Assembly (NCBI GenBank): GCA_033964015.1
Contig: CM066923.1
Location: 9,103,978 to 9,167,977, forward strand
Direction: 5' to 3'
Source: Scolanthus callimorphus
Taxonomy: Eukaryota > Cnidaria > Anthozoa > Actiniaria > Edwardsiidae
Length of the DNA stretch: 64,000 nt
Made by a program: the position numbers and the translations under genes. Below the pieces are notes generated by a model that made no database searches, was not told the origin of the DNA, and worked only from the letters and a program-made list of their open reading frames with translations. This document shows, piece by piece, positions 13,201 through 23,224 of this stretch (its first letter is position 1; each line of letters begins with the position of its first letter).

Positions 13201-16200
13201 AGACATTATGGTCATAGACATTATAGAGATAGACATAGACATTATAAACATACCTCTAGACATGGACATTATAGACATAGACATTATAGACATAGACATT
13301 ATAGACATAGACATTATAGACATAGACATTATAGACATAGACATTATAGACATAGACATTATAGACATAGACATTATAGACATAGACATTATAGACATAG
13401 ACATTATAGACATAGACATTATAGACATAGACATAGACATTATAGACATAGACATTATAGACATAGACATTATAGACATAGACATTATAGACATAGACAT
13501 TATTGACATATACATTATAGACATAGACATTATAGACATAGACATTATTGACAAATACATTTTAGACATAGACATTATAGACATAGATGTAGTGTATCAG
13601 GAAGCCTGGTAACTAGTTTGTTACTGCGCATGTGTGAGTTGTGCAATACCATGTGTGCCATGCAAGTTTGTACAATGCTTGTTTATGAGTAAAAGATCAT
13701 TGTTTTATAGCAAGTTTGAGACCCTGAGTCGATATTACAATAGACAATGACATAGACAGACAGACAAGCAGACAGACATGGTAAGAGACCCCTCCCTTCA
13801 CTACCTTCTTCTGGATGATCTCCATGATGGTCATCAGTAAACATCACTAATGCTCCATTGATGATATCCTTCTCAAGAAGTTCTCGAATAACAGACCTGA
13901 AAAAGGATATGACTTTATGATATGACTTAAGGTGACTCATTCGAAATACAAAATGCACCCAACTGTGTCTAGAGCGCAAATCTGCGTCGCCAAACTCAAG
14001 GCTATAACTTTTGCGTCTTTTTCTCTGTTATAATTCTTTTTTCAAATCCTACTTTAATGATGTATAAATAAGGTCTTAATAACCGATCTTCTTGGAAATA
14101 TTTTTAGAAGTCACAATCTAAATTTTTGTGAGGCCCTAATTTCATATTCAGGTCGTACTAGAAAAAAAATTTGCCGGTTTTTTTGGCTCAAATTCCAGAA
14201 ATCTATTCCAGTTGAAGTAATCTCAAATCAAGCTAAGTTACAGAAAATTCGTCGGAACAGAAACGCAGTTATGAAAATGCTGCCAACTTTGGCCAAACTA
14301 GAGGGCTGATTCCAGTGATTCTGCTTGGCTTGGATTGAATTTTAATAGTGCTCCGAAAACTCATTATTGTGGGCTCTTCTCTCGGCACTATGTTGTATAG
14401 TTATGTATTAAACTTTACCGAAGGTCTGATTGCAAATACCATGAACTACTAAAATGTTCGAACATTATTTACCGAGGAAAGAAATCGTGAAAGTGCAATG
14501 AATTTATTACAATAATGTCGCGTTAAAATGTGTTGTTATTAGGAATTATTTCTTGCTAAGATGTAAATAGACAATAACCTTGTGGTATTGGTAAAACTTA
14601 GTAACTAAGTTTGACCATTATATGTGCTTATTCGGTATAGAAGAAAATTGCAAAGTTACGACATTCACCCTTTAGTCTTGCACGCAGATTTGAAGCTCTC
14701 TTGTTTATGAATGATAATGAAATCTGATGCTTTTCCAGGGGAGCTCATTAGGCCAAATCCAATCAATGGCAGTCACGCTCCGAAAATAACAATTGTCTGT
14801 TAAAGTCCCTGTGGAACACAAACACTTGCTATGATAAAGCTTTCTTTGTTCGCTGATTAGAGTAGGCCTACTGTGCTCCCCCTGGAGAAACGCCAGATTT
14901 CATTATCATTCATAAATAAAGAAAGCTTCAAATCTGCGTGCAAGACTAGAAGGTGAATGCCGTAACTTTGAAATTTTCTTCTATACCGAATAAGCACATA
15001 TAATGGTCAAACTTGGTTACTAAGTTTTACCAATGCCACAAGGTTCTCGTCTATATATATCTTAGCAAGAAATAATACGTAATAACGACACATTTTAACG
15101 CGACATTCTTGTAATAAATTCATTGCGCTTTCACAATTTCTTTCCTCGGTAGATAATGTTCGAATATTTTAGTAGTTCATGGTATTTGCAATCGGACCTT
15201 CGGTAAAGTTTAATACATTACTATACAACATAGTGCCGAGGGAAGAGCCCAAAATAATGAGTTTTCGGAGCACTATTAAAATTCAATTCAAGCCAAGCAG
15301 AATCACTGGAATCAGCCCTCTACTTTGGCCAAAGTTGGCGGCATTTTTATTACCGCGTTTCTGTTCCGACGAATTTTCTGTAACTTAGCTTGATTTGAGA
15401 TTACTTCAACTGGAATCGATTCCTGGAATTTGGGCCCAAAAAACCGGCAATTTCTTTTTCTAGTACGACCTGAATATGAAATTAGGGCCTCACAAAAAAT
15501 TAGATTGTGACTTCTAAAAATATTTCCAAGAAGATCGGTTATTAAGACCTTATTTATACATCATTAAAGTAGGATTTGAAAAAAGAATTATAACAATAGA
15601 GAAAAAGACGCAAAAGTTATAGCCTTGAGTTTGGCGACGCAGATTTGCGCTCTAGACACAGTTGGGTGCATTTTGAATTTCGAATGAGTCACCTTAATGA
15701 TTTATGAGGATATGAATTACATTGGTAACCATCAATAATATCAAGGAAGGGGACTGGCAACTGGCAACTACAGAATGATATTCTATGAATTTCCTTTCTC
15801 ATATGAGCACCGAGATTTAGTGGGGTGCCCCTAAAACCGTTATTATCATTATTATTAAACACAAAAGATGTTTAGTAAGAGCACAAAGTGGAGCAGTAGT
15901 AAGGATGGAAAGCTTATGGGTCACTTACTCTTTAAACATTTCTGCTGTCAGTAATGGAATATAAGGTTTATGTGTACCAGACGTAAGAAGCCAGTCCACA
16001 TCACTTTGATTCTTGATGACATGTACAACCCCAACATGACCGCCTATGCTGGCTGAAAAGAAAAGAAACATACATAAAAATGAAGTTGGTTACTCTTTAT
16101 AAGGACTTCAAAAGATCAGTCAGTGCGTAGGATTGGTAATTACTCCTATTTTTGAACTGTTTTTTATGTGGCCTCATATTTGCACACAACAAAAGCTGGT

Positions 16201-17543
16201 TGCCAAGGCACACATAAAATGTTCCTGCTGCAAGCCAGAAACATTTTAAGTATATTTTCAAGGCACATCAGCATGGTATTTCCCCATATGTTTCCCAGTT
16301 TAGCTACTTGTGGAAATGTTGCAGGAAACAAGGTTGCCTGTTACATGTGCCCTAATTTATTAAGCTTCAGCAATAGACAAATTCACCTATAAGGTATTGC
16401 ATATTGGTGAACATTTGGTGAACAAAGAATAAAGACTCCTGCACACACTTCAGGCTTCATTGTGGCAGTTGTGGGAAGCGATAGCAGAGACAGAAGCGTA
16501 AGAGTCTTTATTTCCCATAAAAAAAACAGCATGACATGAGTGGAAGCATAAGTGGAAGAAAAAAAGAAGATTCTGATAATCCTACATTTATGCTTATGTT
16601 TACGTTGCATGAAAACCACAGCAACGCAAACAGACGTAAGCATATTGGTAGAGCATAAATTAGTTGAAAGAGAATGGGAATTAGATTACACTCTGCGTAT
16701 GCATACAACCTTATGCTTCCATCTCTACTTTGTTGTGTATGTGGGGAATCAAAGGAATGATGTTGTCTACTATTTTATTGAGAATTAATGTAACCACTTC
16801 AATTCACTCGTGAATCTCAGTGTACCCAAAACGCATGGTAACCACACTCGCACACAGGGTACCCAACATATATAACAAGCTTATGCTTCTGTCGCTCGTG
16901 AAAACCAACCTTTGGATGGTTTGACTGGCAGAACAGAGATAGGAATAAATCAAACCACGTTTTGAACATTCCCAGCGCAAAACAACGGTTTGGGCTTAGC
17001 CATAGTTCTGTAAATCACTTACATGTACAACCTATTTGATGTGTAGCATTTGTCAACAGGACACAGGGAGCAACACTTAATAGGTCTTGATATATTAACT
17101 TTGCTACTTCATCACTTTGAACTAAAAGGACAAAACATAGAGATATAACAGAACAGTGTTCAATATGTCACAACAACCATACAGCAAGATTTCTTTCTCT
17201 ATGACACTATCTTGAAATGAATGCCAAAACATGAGAGATCTTTGAAGATTAACTTCTTTACTTAAGCTAATAGAAGACAACATTATCAAAATCATTTAAA
17301 ATCAAATTAAGTTAAGTAACTTAAGTTAAGTAAGTAAGTATGTTTCTTTTCTTTGATCTCTGATGTTGAGTCAACCGGAATAACGTTTCATTCGGCATTC
17401 TGTACATCGCTGTGTCCCCAAACCATTACAATACTTATCTTCAAAAAGAAGAGGCTATACAAAGTGACGAACTTACCTCTACAAGACAACAAGACAGTGA
17501 ATAACGAAATAAAAATATTTCTCGCCATGTTCTTAGCGGCCAT
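1200..17543 (-). CDS. NCSTN: Nicastrin, gamma-secretase subunit (3' partial, 19 exons traced)
   Basis: Nicastrin is the large type I glycoprotein of gamma-secretase, which gates substrate entry to presenilin. Exons, in order: 17477-17543, 17023-17121, 15929-16052, 13805-13896, 12869-12907, 12723-12781, 11731-11811, 10818-10959, 10450-10550, 9357-9467, 9157-9207, 8965-9042, 8033-8188, 7146-7326, 6287-6380, 4843-4941, 2655-2790, 1432-1583, 1200-1254. All have GT-AG borders and their phases join, apart from a one-base slip in exon 14. Exon 1 encodes a hydrophobic signal peptide. Diagnostic strings are APCVLLTNATHQIGC, FCDPLGDLNIWG, the DYIGSS motif (exon 12), WAHTDPLSRKDA and STKYSTWAEST. About 639 residues are accounted for. 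One short exon between 4843 and 2790 was not located (phase requires it), and the transmembrane exon lies left of the window. Identity is certain from motif order; the exact ends are inferred. Confidence 0.93.
1675..1889. mobile_element. TTAA-flanked MITE, family A copy 1
   Basis: TTAAAGAGCCTGTGTCAGCC at the left mirrors GGCTGACACGGGCTCTTTAA at the right; TTAA forms both borders. It contains AACATACCAAGTCGGAGAAA and TCGGCTGATTTAGAGAATAT, shared with copies at 2297 and 5083. It lies in a nicastrin intron. Confidence 0.85.
2297..2530. mobile_element. TTAA-flanked MITE, family A copy 2 (inverted)
   Basis: This is the reverse-complement relative of 1675-1889, with borders TTAAAAAGCCCGTGTCAGCC and GGCTGACACAGGCTCTTTAA. 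It carries an extra segment (TATGAAGACGAATTACGCG) that is absent from copy 1. Confidence 0.85.
3011..3172. repeat. Short tandem repeat, TTTCGTGGAACATTCT unit
   Basis: Three copies of TTTCGTGGAACATTCT..ACAGG.TT..CGAGAATGCTTCCGCCT. The second and third also share CAGGCTCGTTGCT. GGAACATTCT and GAGAATGCTTCC within each unit are partly complementary, so each unit can fold. Confidence 0.8.
5083..5321. mobile_element. TTAA-flanked MITE, family A copy 3
   Basis: It has the same orientation as 1675-1889, with borders TTAAAGAGCCTGTGTCAGCC and GGTTGACACGGGTTCTTTAA. It shares the extra internal sequence of copy 2 (GAGATTTCTACACTTAATTCG-like), so copy 1 is probably an internal deletion. Confidence 0.85.
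5377..5513. mobile_element. Foldback element, GGGCCGGTTCCT ends
   Basis: GGGCCGGTTCCTGAAAGG at the left and CTTCTAGGAACCGGCTCC at the right are inverted. Several GGATAA / TTATCC blocks between them are also mutually complementary. Confidence 0.65.
6111..6240. mobile_element. 130-bp TTAA-flanked MITE
   Basis: TTAAAGGCCCATCACCAACC and GGTTGGTGATGGGCCTTTAA are perfect inverted repeats bordered by TTAA. Inner bases continue as GAGAGCCTTTGCG / CGCAAAGGCTCCC. It lies in nicastrin intron 15, between exons 6287-6380 and 4843-4941. Confidence 0.85.
7146..7326 (-). CDS. NCSTN: Nicastrin exon 14 with an apparent one-base deletion
   Basis: This exon starts in phase 0 (VMNVMKVIQETAANTSNI) after the donor at 8032. 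Past a run of six T (7247-7252 on the plus strand; A6 in the gene), the nicastrin-like reading QPLPPASFQRFL continues only in another frame. The exon is 181 nt; adding one base gives 182 nt, which is what the phase of the next exon (K-YYNSRFDD) requires. The homology on both sides is clear, so a one-base loss in the homopolymer is the simplest reading. It may be an assembly error, an allele, or a real lesion. Confidence 0.8.
8565..8790. repeat. CCCCTGGAATTTCC low-order repeat
   Basis: Seven or so spaced copies of CCC(T)GGAATTTCC and CCCTGGAAA within about 220 bp, spacing 25-40 bp. It is possibly a degenerate MITE interior. It lies in nicastrin intron 12. Confidence 0.5.
9520..9880. repeat. 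TTTG/CTTG/TCTG simple-repeat tract
   Basis: A pyrimidine-purine tract of interleaved TGTTTGCT, TGCCTGTT and TCTGTCTG units. It is open in two frames only because of its composition. Confidence 0.9.
10020..10385 (+). repeat. tRNA-derived SINE
   Basis: The head contains an A-box-like TGGCTCAGTGTTACGGCG and a perfect B box GGTTCGACTCC with tRNA-like spacing. The body includes TTCGGATGAGACAATAAACC and GAGGTCCTGTC, a block similar to a conserved SINE domain that I recall from cnidarian and other metazoan SINEs. It lies antisense in nicastrin intron 9. Confidence 0.8.
11895..12155. mobile_element. MITE-like element, about 260 bp
   Basis: ACAGCCAATTGCGTTTGAGC and GTTCGCACGTTATGTTTGAA on the left mirror CAAACGTAACGTGCGAACGG and CTCAAATGCAATCAGCTGTA on the right. 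The arms are about 70 bp each with several mismatches. Confidence 0.7.
12464..12671. mobile_element. CCCAGAGCTCC-family MITE, intact copy
   Basis: ATTCTCATACCCAGAGCTCC plus CCGGCTTGTC on the left is mirrored by GACAAGCCAGGGAGCTCTGG plus GTTCGAGAAT on the right. Fragments with the same ends occur near 23440, 46985 and 62155. It lies in nicastrin intron 6. Confidence 0.8.
13188..13590. repeat. 15-bp minisatellite, ACATTATAGACATAG
   Basis: About 26 units of ACATTATAGACATAG, with a six-base phase shift near 13430 and point variants at the edges. It lies in nicastrin intron 4. Confidence 0.95.
13927..15697. mobile_element. 1771-bp giant hairpin element, TTAA-bordered
   Basis: The left arm begins TTAAGGTGACTCATTCGAAA and the right arm ends TTTCGAATGAGTCACCTTAA. 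Complementarity runs inward for roughly 800 bp per arm (for example GCAGATTTGAAGCTCTCTT near 14684 against its complement near 14925) with scattered mismatches, leaving a centre of about 150 bp. No transposase frame. It fills most of nicastrin intron 3 (13897-15928). Confidence 0.93.
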
Positions 17544-17827
17544 TTTAGAATATCTTTCCCGTGAGCCTTTGAGGTGAGATCATTGCCCATTTTGTACTTC
17601 CGCTGTCTTACACTTCCGGTATGAAGACGACGACGATATAAATGTTTTCATGGTTTTCATAAAATGTTTTCTCTGGATTTGACGTGCATTTCAATAGCAC
17701 TTGATCATTTTACACAGAAAACACTGATTCTAACATGAAAAAAAAGAAAGAAAAATACGCGACAACTTACGTCGCCTGCGCTTCCCATATTCATTCCCAG
17801 CGGCTGTTCCCATTAGAGCAATCCAAG
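17544..17827. promoter_or_regulatory. Divergent promoter between nicastrin and XRCC2
   Basis: The two start codons are 284 bp apart and point away from each other, so both core promoters and both 5' UTRs must lie here. The plus strand has ETS/GABP-like motifs: CACTTCCGG near 17610 and ACTTCCGCTG near 17596. No TATA box is obvious at either end. Short bidirectional, ETS-containing promoters are common for animal housekeeping genes. Motif function is inferred. Confidence 0.6.
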
Positions 17828-18946
17828 ATGGCGGCCGAAACAGCGGCTCAGGTAAATAATGCACAGTTTCGCGTGTTTTGAGAAATTGGCGCCAAAAAAT
17901 GCATTTACTTCCTTTCATTTAAGAAGCTTATTATTGTAAAGATATTTTGTGAAAAATTTAATTCAGAAATTAGTAGCATAGGTATCCTCTTAGTCTTTAG
18001 ACATAAGTTTGTGTTCATCTCTTTTCATCTTTTCTTGTTCCTTTGCACAGCTTTTCTCAAGGCTTGGCTGCAAACAGTCCCTGGATGGCCTCGACAGTAA
18101 TCTATTTGCCGACTTACCACATGGAATTCAGGGAGGCGACATCATAGAATTTTATGGAAAAGAGGGTTGCGGGAAAACTGAAACGTTGCTTCATTTGATT
18201 GCAAATTGCATTCTTCCAAAATATTGGAGAAACTTGCACTTGGGTGGAAGAGGTGTGAGTGTTATATTTATTGATACAGACTATCATTTCCAATTATTGC
18301 GGTTGATATCAGTATTGGAACACAGAATTAAAGTGGCTGATCAGGATTCAAGGAAGACTGGACAGGATACTACAAATAATTTAGGGAATGAAAATATGGA
18401 AACGAATAATAATTCAAGTAGTTCAGAAAGCCTGGACTCTGAACCTCTCATTAAGGAATGCCTTAACCACTTATTTATTTCACGCTGCAACAGCAGTATA
18501 GAGTTACTTGCCACAGCATTATCACTGGAGCAACTAATTTTGGCTAAGCCAGAAGTGTGTGTCCTAATGTTGGACAGTTTGAGTGCTTTTTACTGGGTAG
18601 ACAGAAACGCTGGAGGGGAAAGCTTGCATGACCAAGAAGAAAATCTGAGGAGAATTGTTGATGCCCTCTCAAATATGCAAAAGAAAACCATATGGTGGTT
18701 ATTGCAACTAAGCAGTCTATTTTCAGCAGTAAAACAGGACAAAGGGAAGCTTCAGCAAATCAAGAGTATTTATGTAAATCTTGGCAACAGGCTGTGAAAT
18801 ACAAGTATTTATTTGACTGCCAGATGGAGTATAATAGTAAATTATCACAGTTTCAGTCAATCTTTCATGTAAGAAGAACTTATCCTAGAAGTGAGAAATA
18901 CCAGAGATTTCTTGTTCAGGAACATGGTATTCAGTTTCTTAGTTGA
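17828..18946 (+). CDS. XRCC2: XRCC2, RAD51 paralogue (2 exons, one-base frameshift)
   Basis: XRCC2 is a RAD51-family ATPase-like protein of the BCDX2 complex that supports RAD51 filament assembly in homologous recombination. Exon 1 (17828-17851) encodes MAAETAAQ, then a GTAAAT donor. The acceptor CTTTGCACAG ends at 18050 and exon 2 continues LFSRLGCKQS in phase. Conserved features are NLFADLPHGIQGGDIIEF, Walker A GKEGCGKT at about residues 44-51, VIFIDTDYHF, and a Walker B-like VLMLDSLSAFYW. An Asn/Ser-rich insert follows LEHRI. At AAGAAAACC (18681-18689) the frame shifts: the first frame stops at 18797, while VVIATKQSIF and YLCKSWQQAVKYKYLF continue in a second frame to the stop at 18944-18946. 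Restoring one base would give about 306 residues (human 280). Identity is certain; whether the break is real is not. Confidence 0.92.
17852..18050 (+). other. XRCC2: XRCC2 intron 1 (phase 0)
   Basis: GTAAAT donor after CAG and a pyrimidine-rich acceptor, TTTCTTGTTCCTTTGCACAG. Removing it joins the eight-residue first exon to the RAD51-like body. Human XRCC2 also has a very short first coding exon, which supports the model. Confidence 0.85.
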
Positions 18947-18963
18947 TAACATGCAAACATTTT

Positions 18964-18969
18964 AATAAA
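18964..18969 (+). terminator. XRCC2: XRCC2 polyadenylation signal AATAAA
   Basis: A canonical AATAAA lies 18 bp after the XRCC2 stop codon, which would give a very short 3' UTR. A second downstream signal cannot be excluded. Confidence 0.55.
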
Positions 18970-20115
18970 GATATTTAAACACTTGGAAATACTTTTTATT
19001 TGAAGATACTGATGTTGTTTATTTAAAGGACCCCAAAATGTCAAGTAGCCTGCACAAAGGCATGTTTTTTTATCACTGAAAAACCTTCAGAGCTTGAAGT
19101 CGCGGATCATGATACCTCAGGAATTTTTTCGTGCATCTTGGAATTTCACTCTGGTTTAAATTGTTGCAAGGGGACACTATTAATTTGTGAATCCCTGGCT
19201 CATTTTCTAAAATCTTCTAAGTCTTGACACCTCAGCAAACACAAGGTCTACCATTTGCTGCCCACAAATGCAAGACTTACAAAATTTGTGTGGCATGCAC
19301 AAAACCAAGCATGTTAGTCTGTCTAGGGCATGGCTCTTTTGGACTCCTTCACATGAAGAGAAATCCCCAAAAAGCTAGGGAAGGGTTACCCTGTTCTTGT
19401 GCTTCATGTTACCAAGTGCAGCTATGAGTCTTGTCAAAGACATAGTAGTATGCTCCCTTCCAATAAAAGCTGATGAACTCACAACATGGTCATTTTGGAC
19501 AACTCAACTCATTGTTTTGCATATCCACCGCAGATATTCCTTTTACTTGCAGCTGATCTCAACCCGTGGTGTGCCAAGGATTGTTTGTCAAAACATTGAT
19601 GGATACCCAAATTTTCCTAGTTTTGTGAAAAAAGTGGTGTAACAAAATTAGAAAAACTTGAATTCTTCAACATATATCTTTTTATTTATTTAGCAAATTA
19701 TTAAGTTTGTACAGTCACAATGACAACTTTTTCAAAGCTAAAGCCTAGCAGCACCATTGTCAACAGATAAAACTGGACAGGGGTAAGATATATTGAAAGA
19801 TCTTGTATCTGCTTCTAACTAAAGCAACTTTACTTTCAATTAAATACTGAAGTGGATTTTATAAGTCGAGCAAATTACCATACTAATCAGTAGTGATACT
19901 GATGATACATTTCAGAACTGGAAACATTTTTTTACCAGACATATCTGATTTTGACCAGCAGTAATTTTCAGCTCTGCATTTAAAAATCTTATTGATGCTA
20001 GTCAACAAATCCACCTCCTAAATTTCATATTTGATTTACTCTTGTTTGGAAGGTTTATCATACTGGATGCTGCAACATTTATCTTGTACATGCAGATTAT
20101 ACCTAAACTAAGACT
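18970..20115. other. Convergent intergenic region XRCC2 / SDHC
   Basis: No coding exon was recognised. The segment holds the 3' UTR of SDHC on the minus strand (possible AATAAATAAA signal at 19681-19690 read on the minus strand) and AT-rich unique DNA. The part around 19540-19640 weakly resembles 63617-63710, suggesting a dispersed repeat. Confidence 0.45.
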
Positions 20116-22441
20116 TTACAAGTAATAAACAATGAAAAATGCCAGTGCTGTAGCTGTGATACCCATAACTGCACCAGTTTTGTACATGGTTTTGATCTCA
20201 AAGCCTTTGCCAGCATCCCATGCCTGTGAAGAAAACAGAGATTTCAAGTTTAACATACTAGGGGTATAGCATGGTCTCTGTGAAAAGATAAAAAAAAAAA
20301 TTTATCTGGTAGCTCAGCATTCAAGTCTGTATGACTGAAGCAATGAATTGGATTTGACAGTCCATATTATAAGGATCACACTCACAATGGCACAGCCAAT
20401 TTTAAGCGCTATTTGCTATGAAATTATGCGTTCGAGTAGCAATCCTTCCTTCGATCATTATTTTGAACTCAACGTTTATTAAAAGAAACTGTCATTGTTT
20501 TTGGTGTGTTCTCTCTATGCAATCAGCTGTTCAATGATTAGTGATAGTGATTTTAAAAAAAGTGATAGTAAAATATGCTTCTTATAATTTATGGCTAATA
20601 GTTATTAAAATAATAACCTGTACCAGTCAACAGGTTGATATATATTTAACATTATAATAACAAGTTATGGCATTTCTGTCCTTACCAAATGCCTGATACC
20701 ATTCAAACCATGGTAGCAAACTGGCCACGCCAATAGCATTTTGCAAGAGAAAATTAATGGGCGTGGCAGGTCCCAGCTCTTGATTATGTTCACATAATGC
20801 TCCAAATGCTCTGGCAATAACAAAGCACATAGAGAGAGGCCAACGGTAACTGCAATAAAACAGAAAGCACATCTTAGTTACTCATCATGGGCCTGAAATA
20901 GGCAATTTGATTGAGCTTATGACAAAAATGTATGGGGTTTATCCTCCTATCCCTTGTGTAAAAATAAATCACTCCTGCTACCCTCCAGCCCCTCTTTTGT
21001 ATCACTCAATTCCAGCGGTGACCATCCCCCAACCCCCGGGGTAATATTTTCTTACACATAAACAGACATGACGACATTGTAATCAAACTGGTTTGATTGT
21101 GAAGCCCACTAAGATCCTTTTCTTTTACTACTGAAATCACCAAACTGTTAGCACTCAGGGTACAAATGATCAAACACATTTGGGAAAACAATTGACCGCT
21201 TTTTGATTTTGGTTAATTCACATGACCATTTCGATTGATCAAAATGGCCATGTTTCTGTATATTTCTAACATCAAACAAAAGAAATGCAAGTCACGTGAT
21301 CATTTTGATCGAGTCATGTGATCATTTTGATCAAGTCATGATCGTTTCGACCGAGTCGTGAGATCATTTTGATCGATCGAATTTGAAAAATGATCAATCG
21401 TTTCTTCCCTGGGTGCTAACAGTTTAGTGATTTCGGTAATACATTCTGAAACTCATTAATAATTCATCAAGTTTGAACAAAGAAAATCATAACCACGGAG
21501 GAGTTTGGAAAACACAATCTTAATTTGATTAGAATTTTGAGATTCTATTCTCGAGATTTTCATCAGGATTTCAAACATCTCAAAATCAGTTAAACAAGGC
21601 AAACCCACTTCTCAGTGTTTGGAAATCCTGATGAAACACGCTCTCTCGTGTTTGATCTATTATTTGAAACTTACCTCCTGTCATCGCAACCCCAGTAGCT
21701 CGGTGCGAACCAGAAAGGAGTGCTGGGAACTCAAATCTGCAGATAAAAAAAAGTTAAGGTAGAGCTTTAATAAACCTAAATTTCATCCACACAACTGGAA
21801 TTTCCGGATTGTTTGACATATGGCAAGCACCCCAGTATCCGATTTTCCAACGGTGGGAAATATATTTTTTTCTCTATGAAACTTTGCACCATTGTTATTG
21901 CACTTTTCTAGAACCCATACAGCAACGAAAAATAATTATTTCTATGAAACAAGATCACAGAAGCTTGGAAAATCTTTTTGGGTTTAGCTACAATCAATTT
22001 CAATTGAAGAGCTCTACATAACTTACAAAGACATCTCACAAAACCAGCTTCAGCTTACTTGTAGACGAGAAGATGCGGGGACATCGGTCTCTTCAGGCGC
22101 TCGTTTTTGGCGAAGAAACTCTCCTTTGACTGGTTGCCTGCTGCTGTGGACGTTGGCAAACTGAAAACAACGTGGAAAATACTCAAGAAGAAGCCCTGAT
22201 GTTGTTGTTATGCAAGTGTTCGTCTGTCTGTGTCACGAAAAATTTCGGACTTCTAAAATCTGTTACCTTCGTGTCAGGAGACATGATGGTCGAAGGGTTC
22301 CCGAACGCAACAAAAGGCTAAACCTTGTAGAGTTTGTAGAGTTCCTGCAAGGACAATTAATTTTTTAAATCAATTGTTCAGAAGATGAAAAAGCTGATAA
22401 AATCACGGCCTTCTTGCTTTTTACCTCAGAACCTGCGCCAT
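20116..22441 (-). CDS. SDHC: Succinate dehydrogenase cytochrome b560 subunit (6 exons, complete)
   Basis: SDHC is a membrane anchor of mitochondrial complex II; it helps bind heme b and ubiquinone. Exons: 22425-22441, 22267-22344, 22059-22160, 21675-21736, 20686-20849, 20116-20223. All borders are GT-AG and all phases join. The start MAQVLR lies in the string ATCCAAGATGGCG. An Arg/Ser/Leu-rich presequence (STRFSLLLRSGTLRPSCLLT) fits a mitochondrial targeting peptide. Family marks are RLKRPMSPHLLVYKF, SGSHRATG (the quinone-site Ser/Arg motif), and CYHGLNGIRHL followed by AWDAGKG (the heme-ligand His region). Three hydrophobic segments follow, ending FFIVYYL. The predicted length of about 176 residues matches the family. 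The stop is at 20116-20118. Confidence 0.95.
21130..21437. repeat. Inverted repeat with internal GATCA blocks, SDHC intron 4
   Basis: GAAATCACCAAACTGTTAGC near 21133 is the reverse complement of sequence near 21416-21436. Between the arms are several copies of TGATCATTTTGATC. It looks like a small foldback or MITE-type element. No coding potential is seen. Confidence 0.6.
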
Positions 22442-22719
22442 CTTGGATCTCAAGTGCGCCCGGTGTATCATGGGACATATTTTTCTCGTTCCCAGATCGC
22501 TGTCGCAAAAAATAGGTACCTACTGTGTCCACTAGGCCACGAGACGCCAACGGGTCTCAAGTGAAATGCGAATAAAGATTCTGATTGTGATTTGTCGGTT
22601 TTAGAGGCTGGCGAGGGCTCCATCAGGCTCTCCCGTGACGTAACTTTATTTCATCTCGTCAACCACACTGAATTTCCATGCGTGCCATCAATTCAATTCA
22701 ATTTTACACACATTCGTTA

Positions 22720-23224
22720 GGGACTGCTCGTTAATTACGTCGCAGGGGGGGCTGGTGGTTTTATAGGGGGGGGGGTAAATTTTGCAGAACGTCTAAAAAT
22801 TTGGGGGTAAATTTTAAGAACACGCGAAACTTTTTGGGGGTGCATTTCAGTGTCATCTTGTCATGCAAATTTTCAACAGGCTAGGATTGAGATTGAGTGC
22901 GATTGCGTGAAACGCAGAACACTGTATTGAATCCGGATGATTTCTGCTGAACTTCTCTTCTCTTTTCTTGCCATTTTAGAGCTTGTTCTACCGGTACATC
23001 CTCGTCAACAATCGTACTTACTTAGACGCCATTTGGAAAATAGGAGACTGACTGATACAAGCTTTGGATTAGCGCGCAGGGGGAGGGGGGGAAAATTTCA
23101 AATAGCCGTTTTTCGAAGGGGGTAGAAATTGAAACTACTTTTTTTGTACGGGGGTAAGTTTTCAGAAAACCTACAAGCAGAAAAACCACCAGCCCCCCCT
23201 GCGACGTAATTAACGAACAGTCCC
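22720..23224. mobile_element. MITE-like element, about 505 bp, TTA duplication
   Basis: The ends GGGACTGCTCGTTAATTACG and the complement of CGTAATTAACGAACAGTCCC are near-perfect inverted repeats, extended inward by CTGGTGGTTTT. TTA flanks both sides (22717-22719 and 23225-23227). The interior has G-rich runs and no open frame of note. Confidence 0.75.

Noticed and set aside
13064..13612. 182-codon frame with DIIDI repeats (and MSIMS on the other strand)
   Set aside because: It is produced by the ACATTATAGACATAG minisatellite inside a nicastrin intron; unit length divisible by three keeps frames open.
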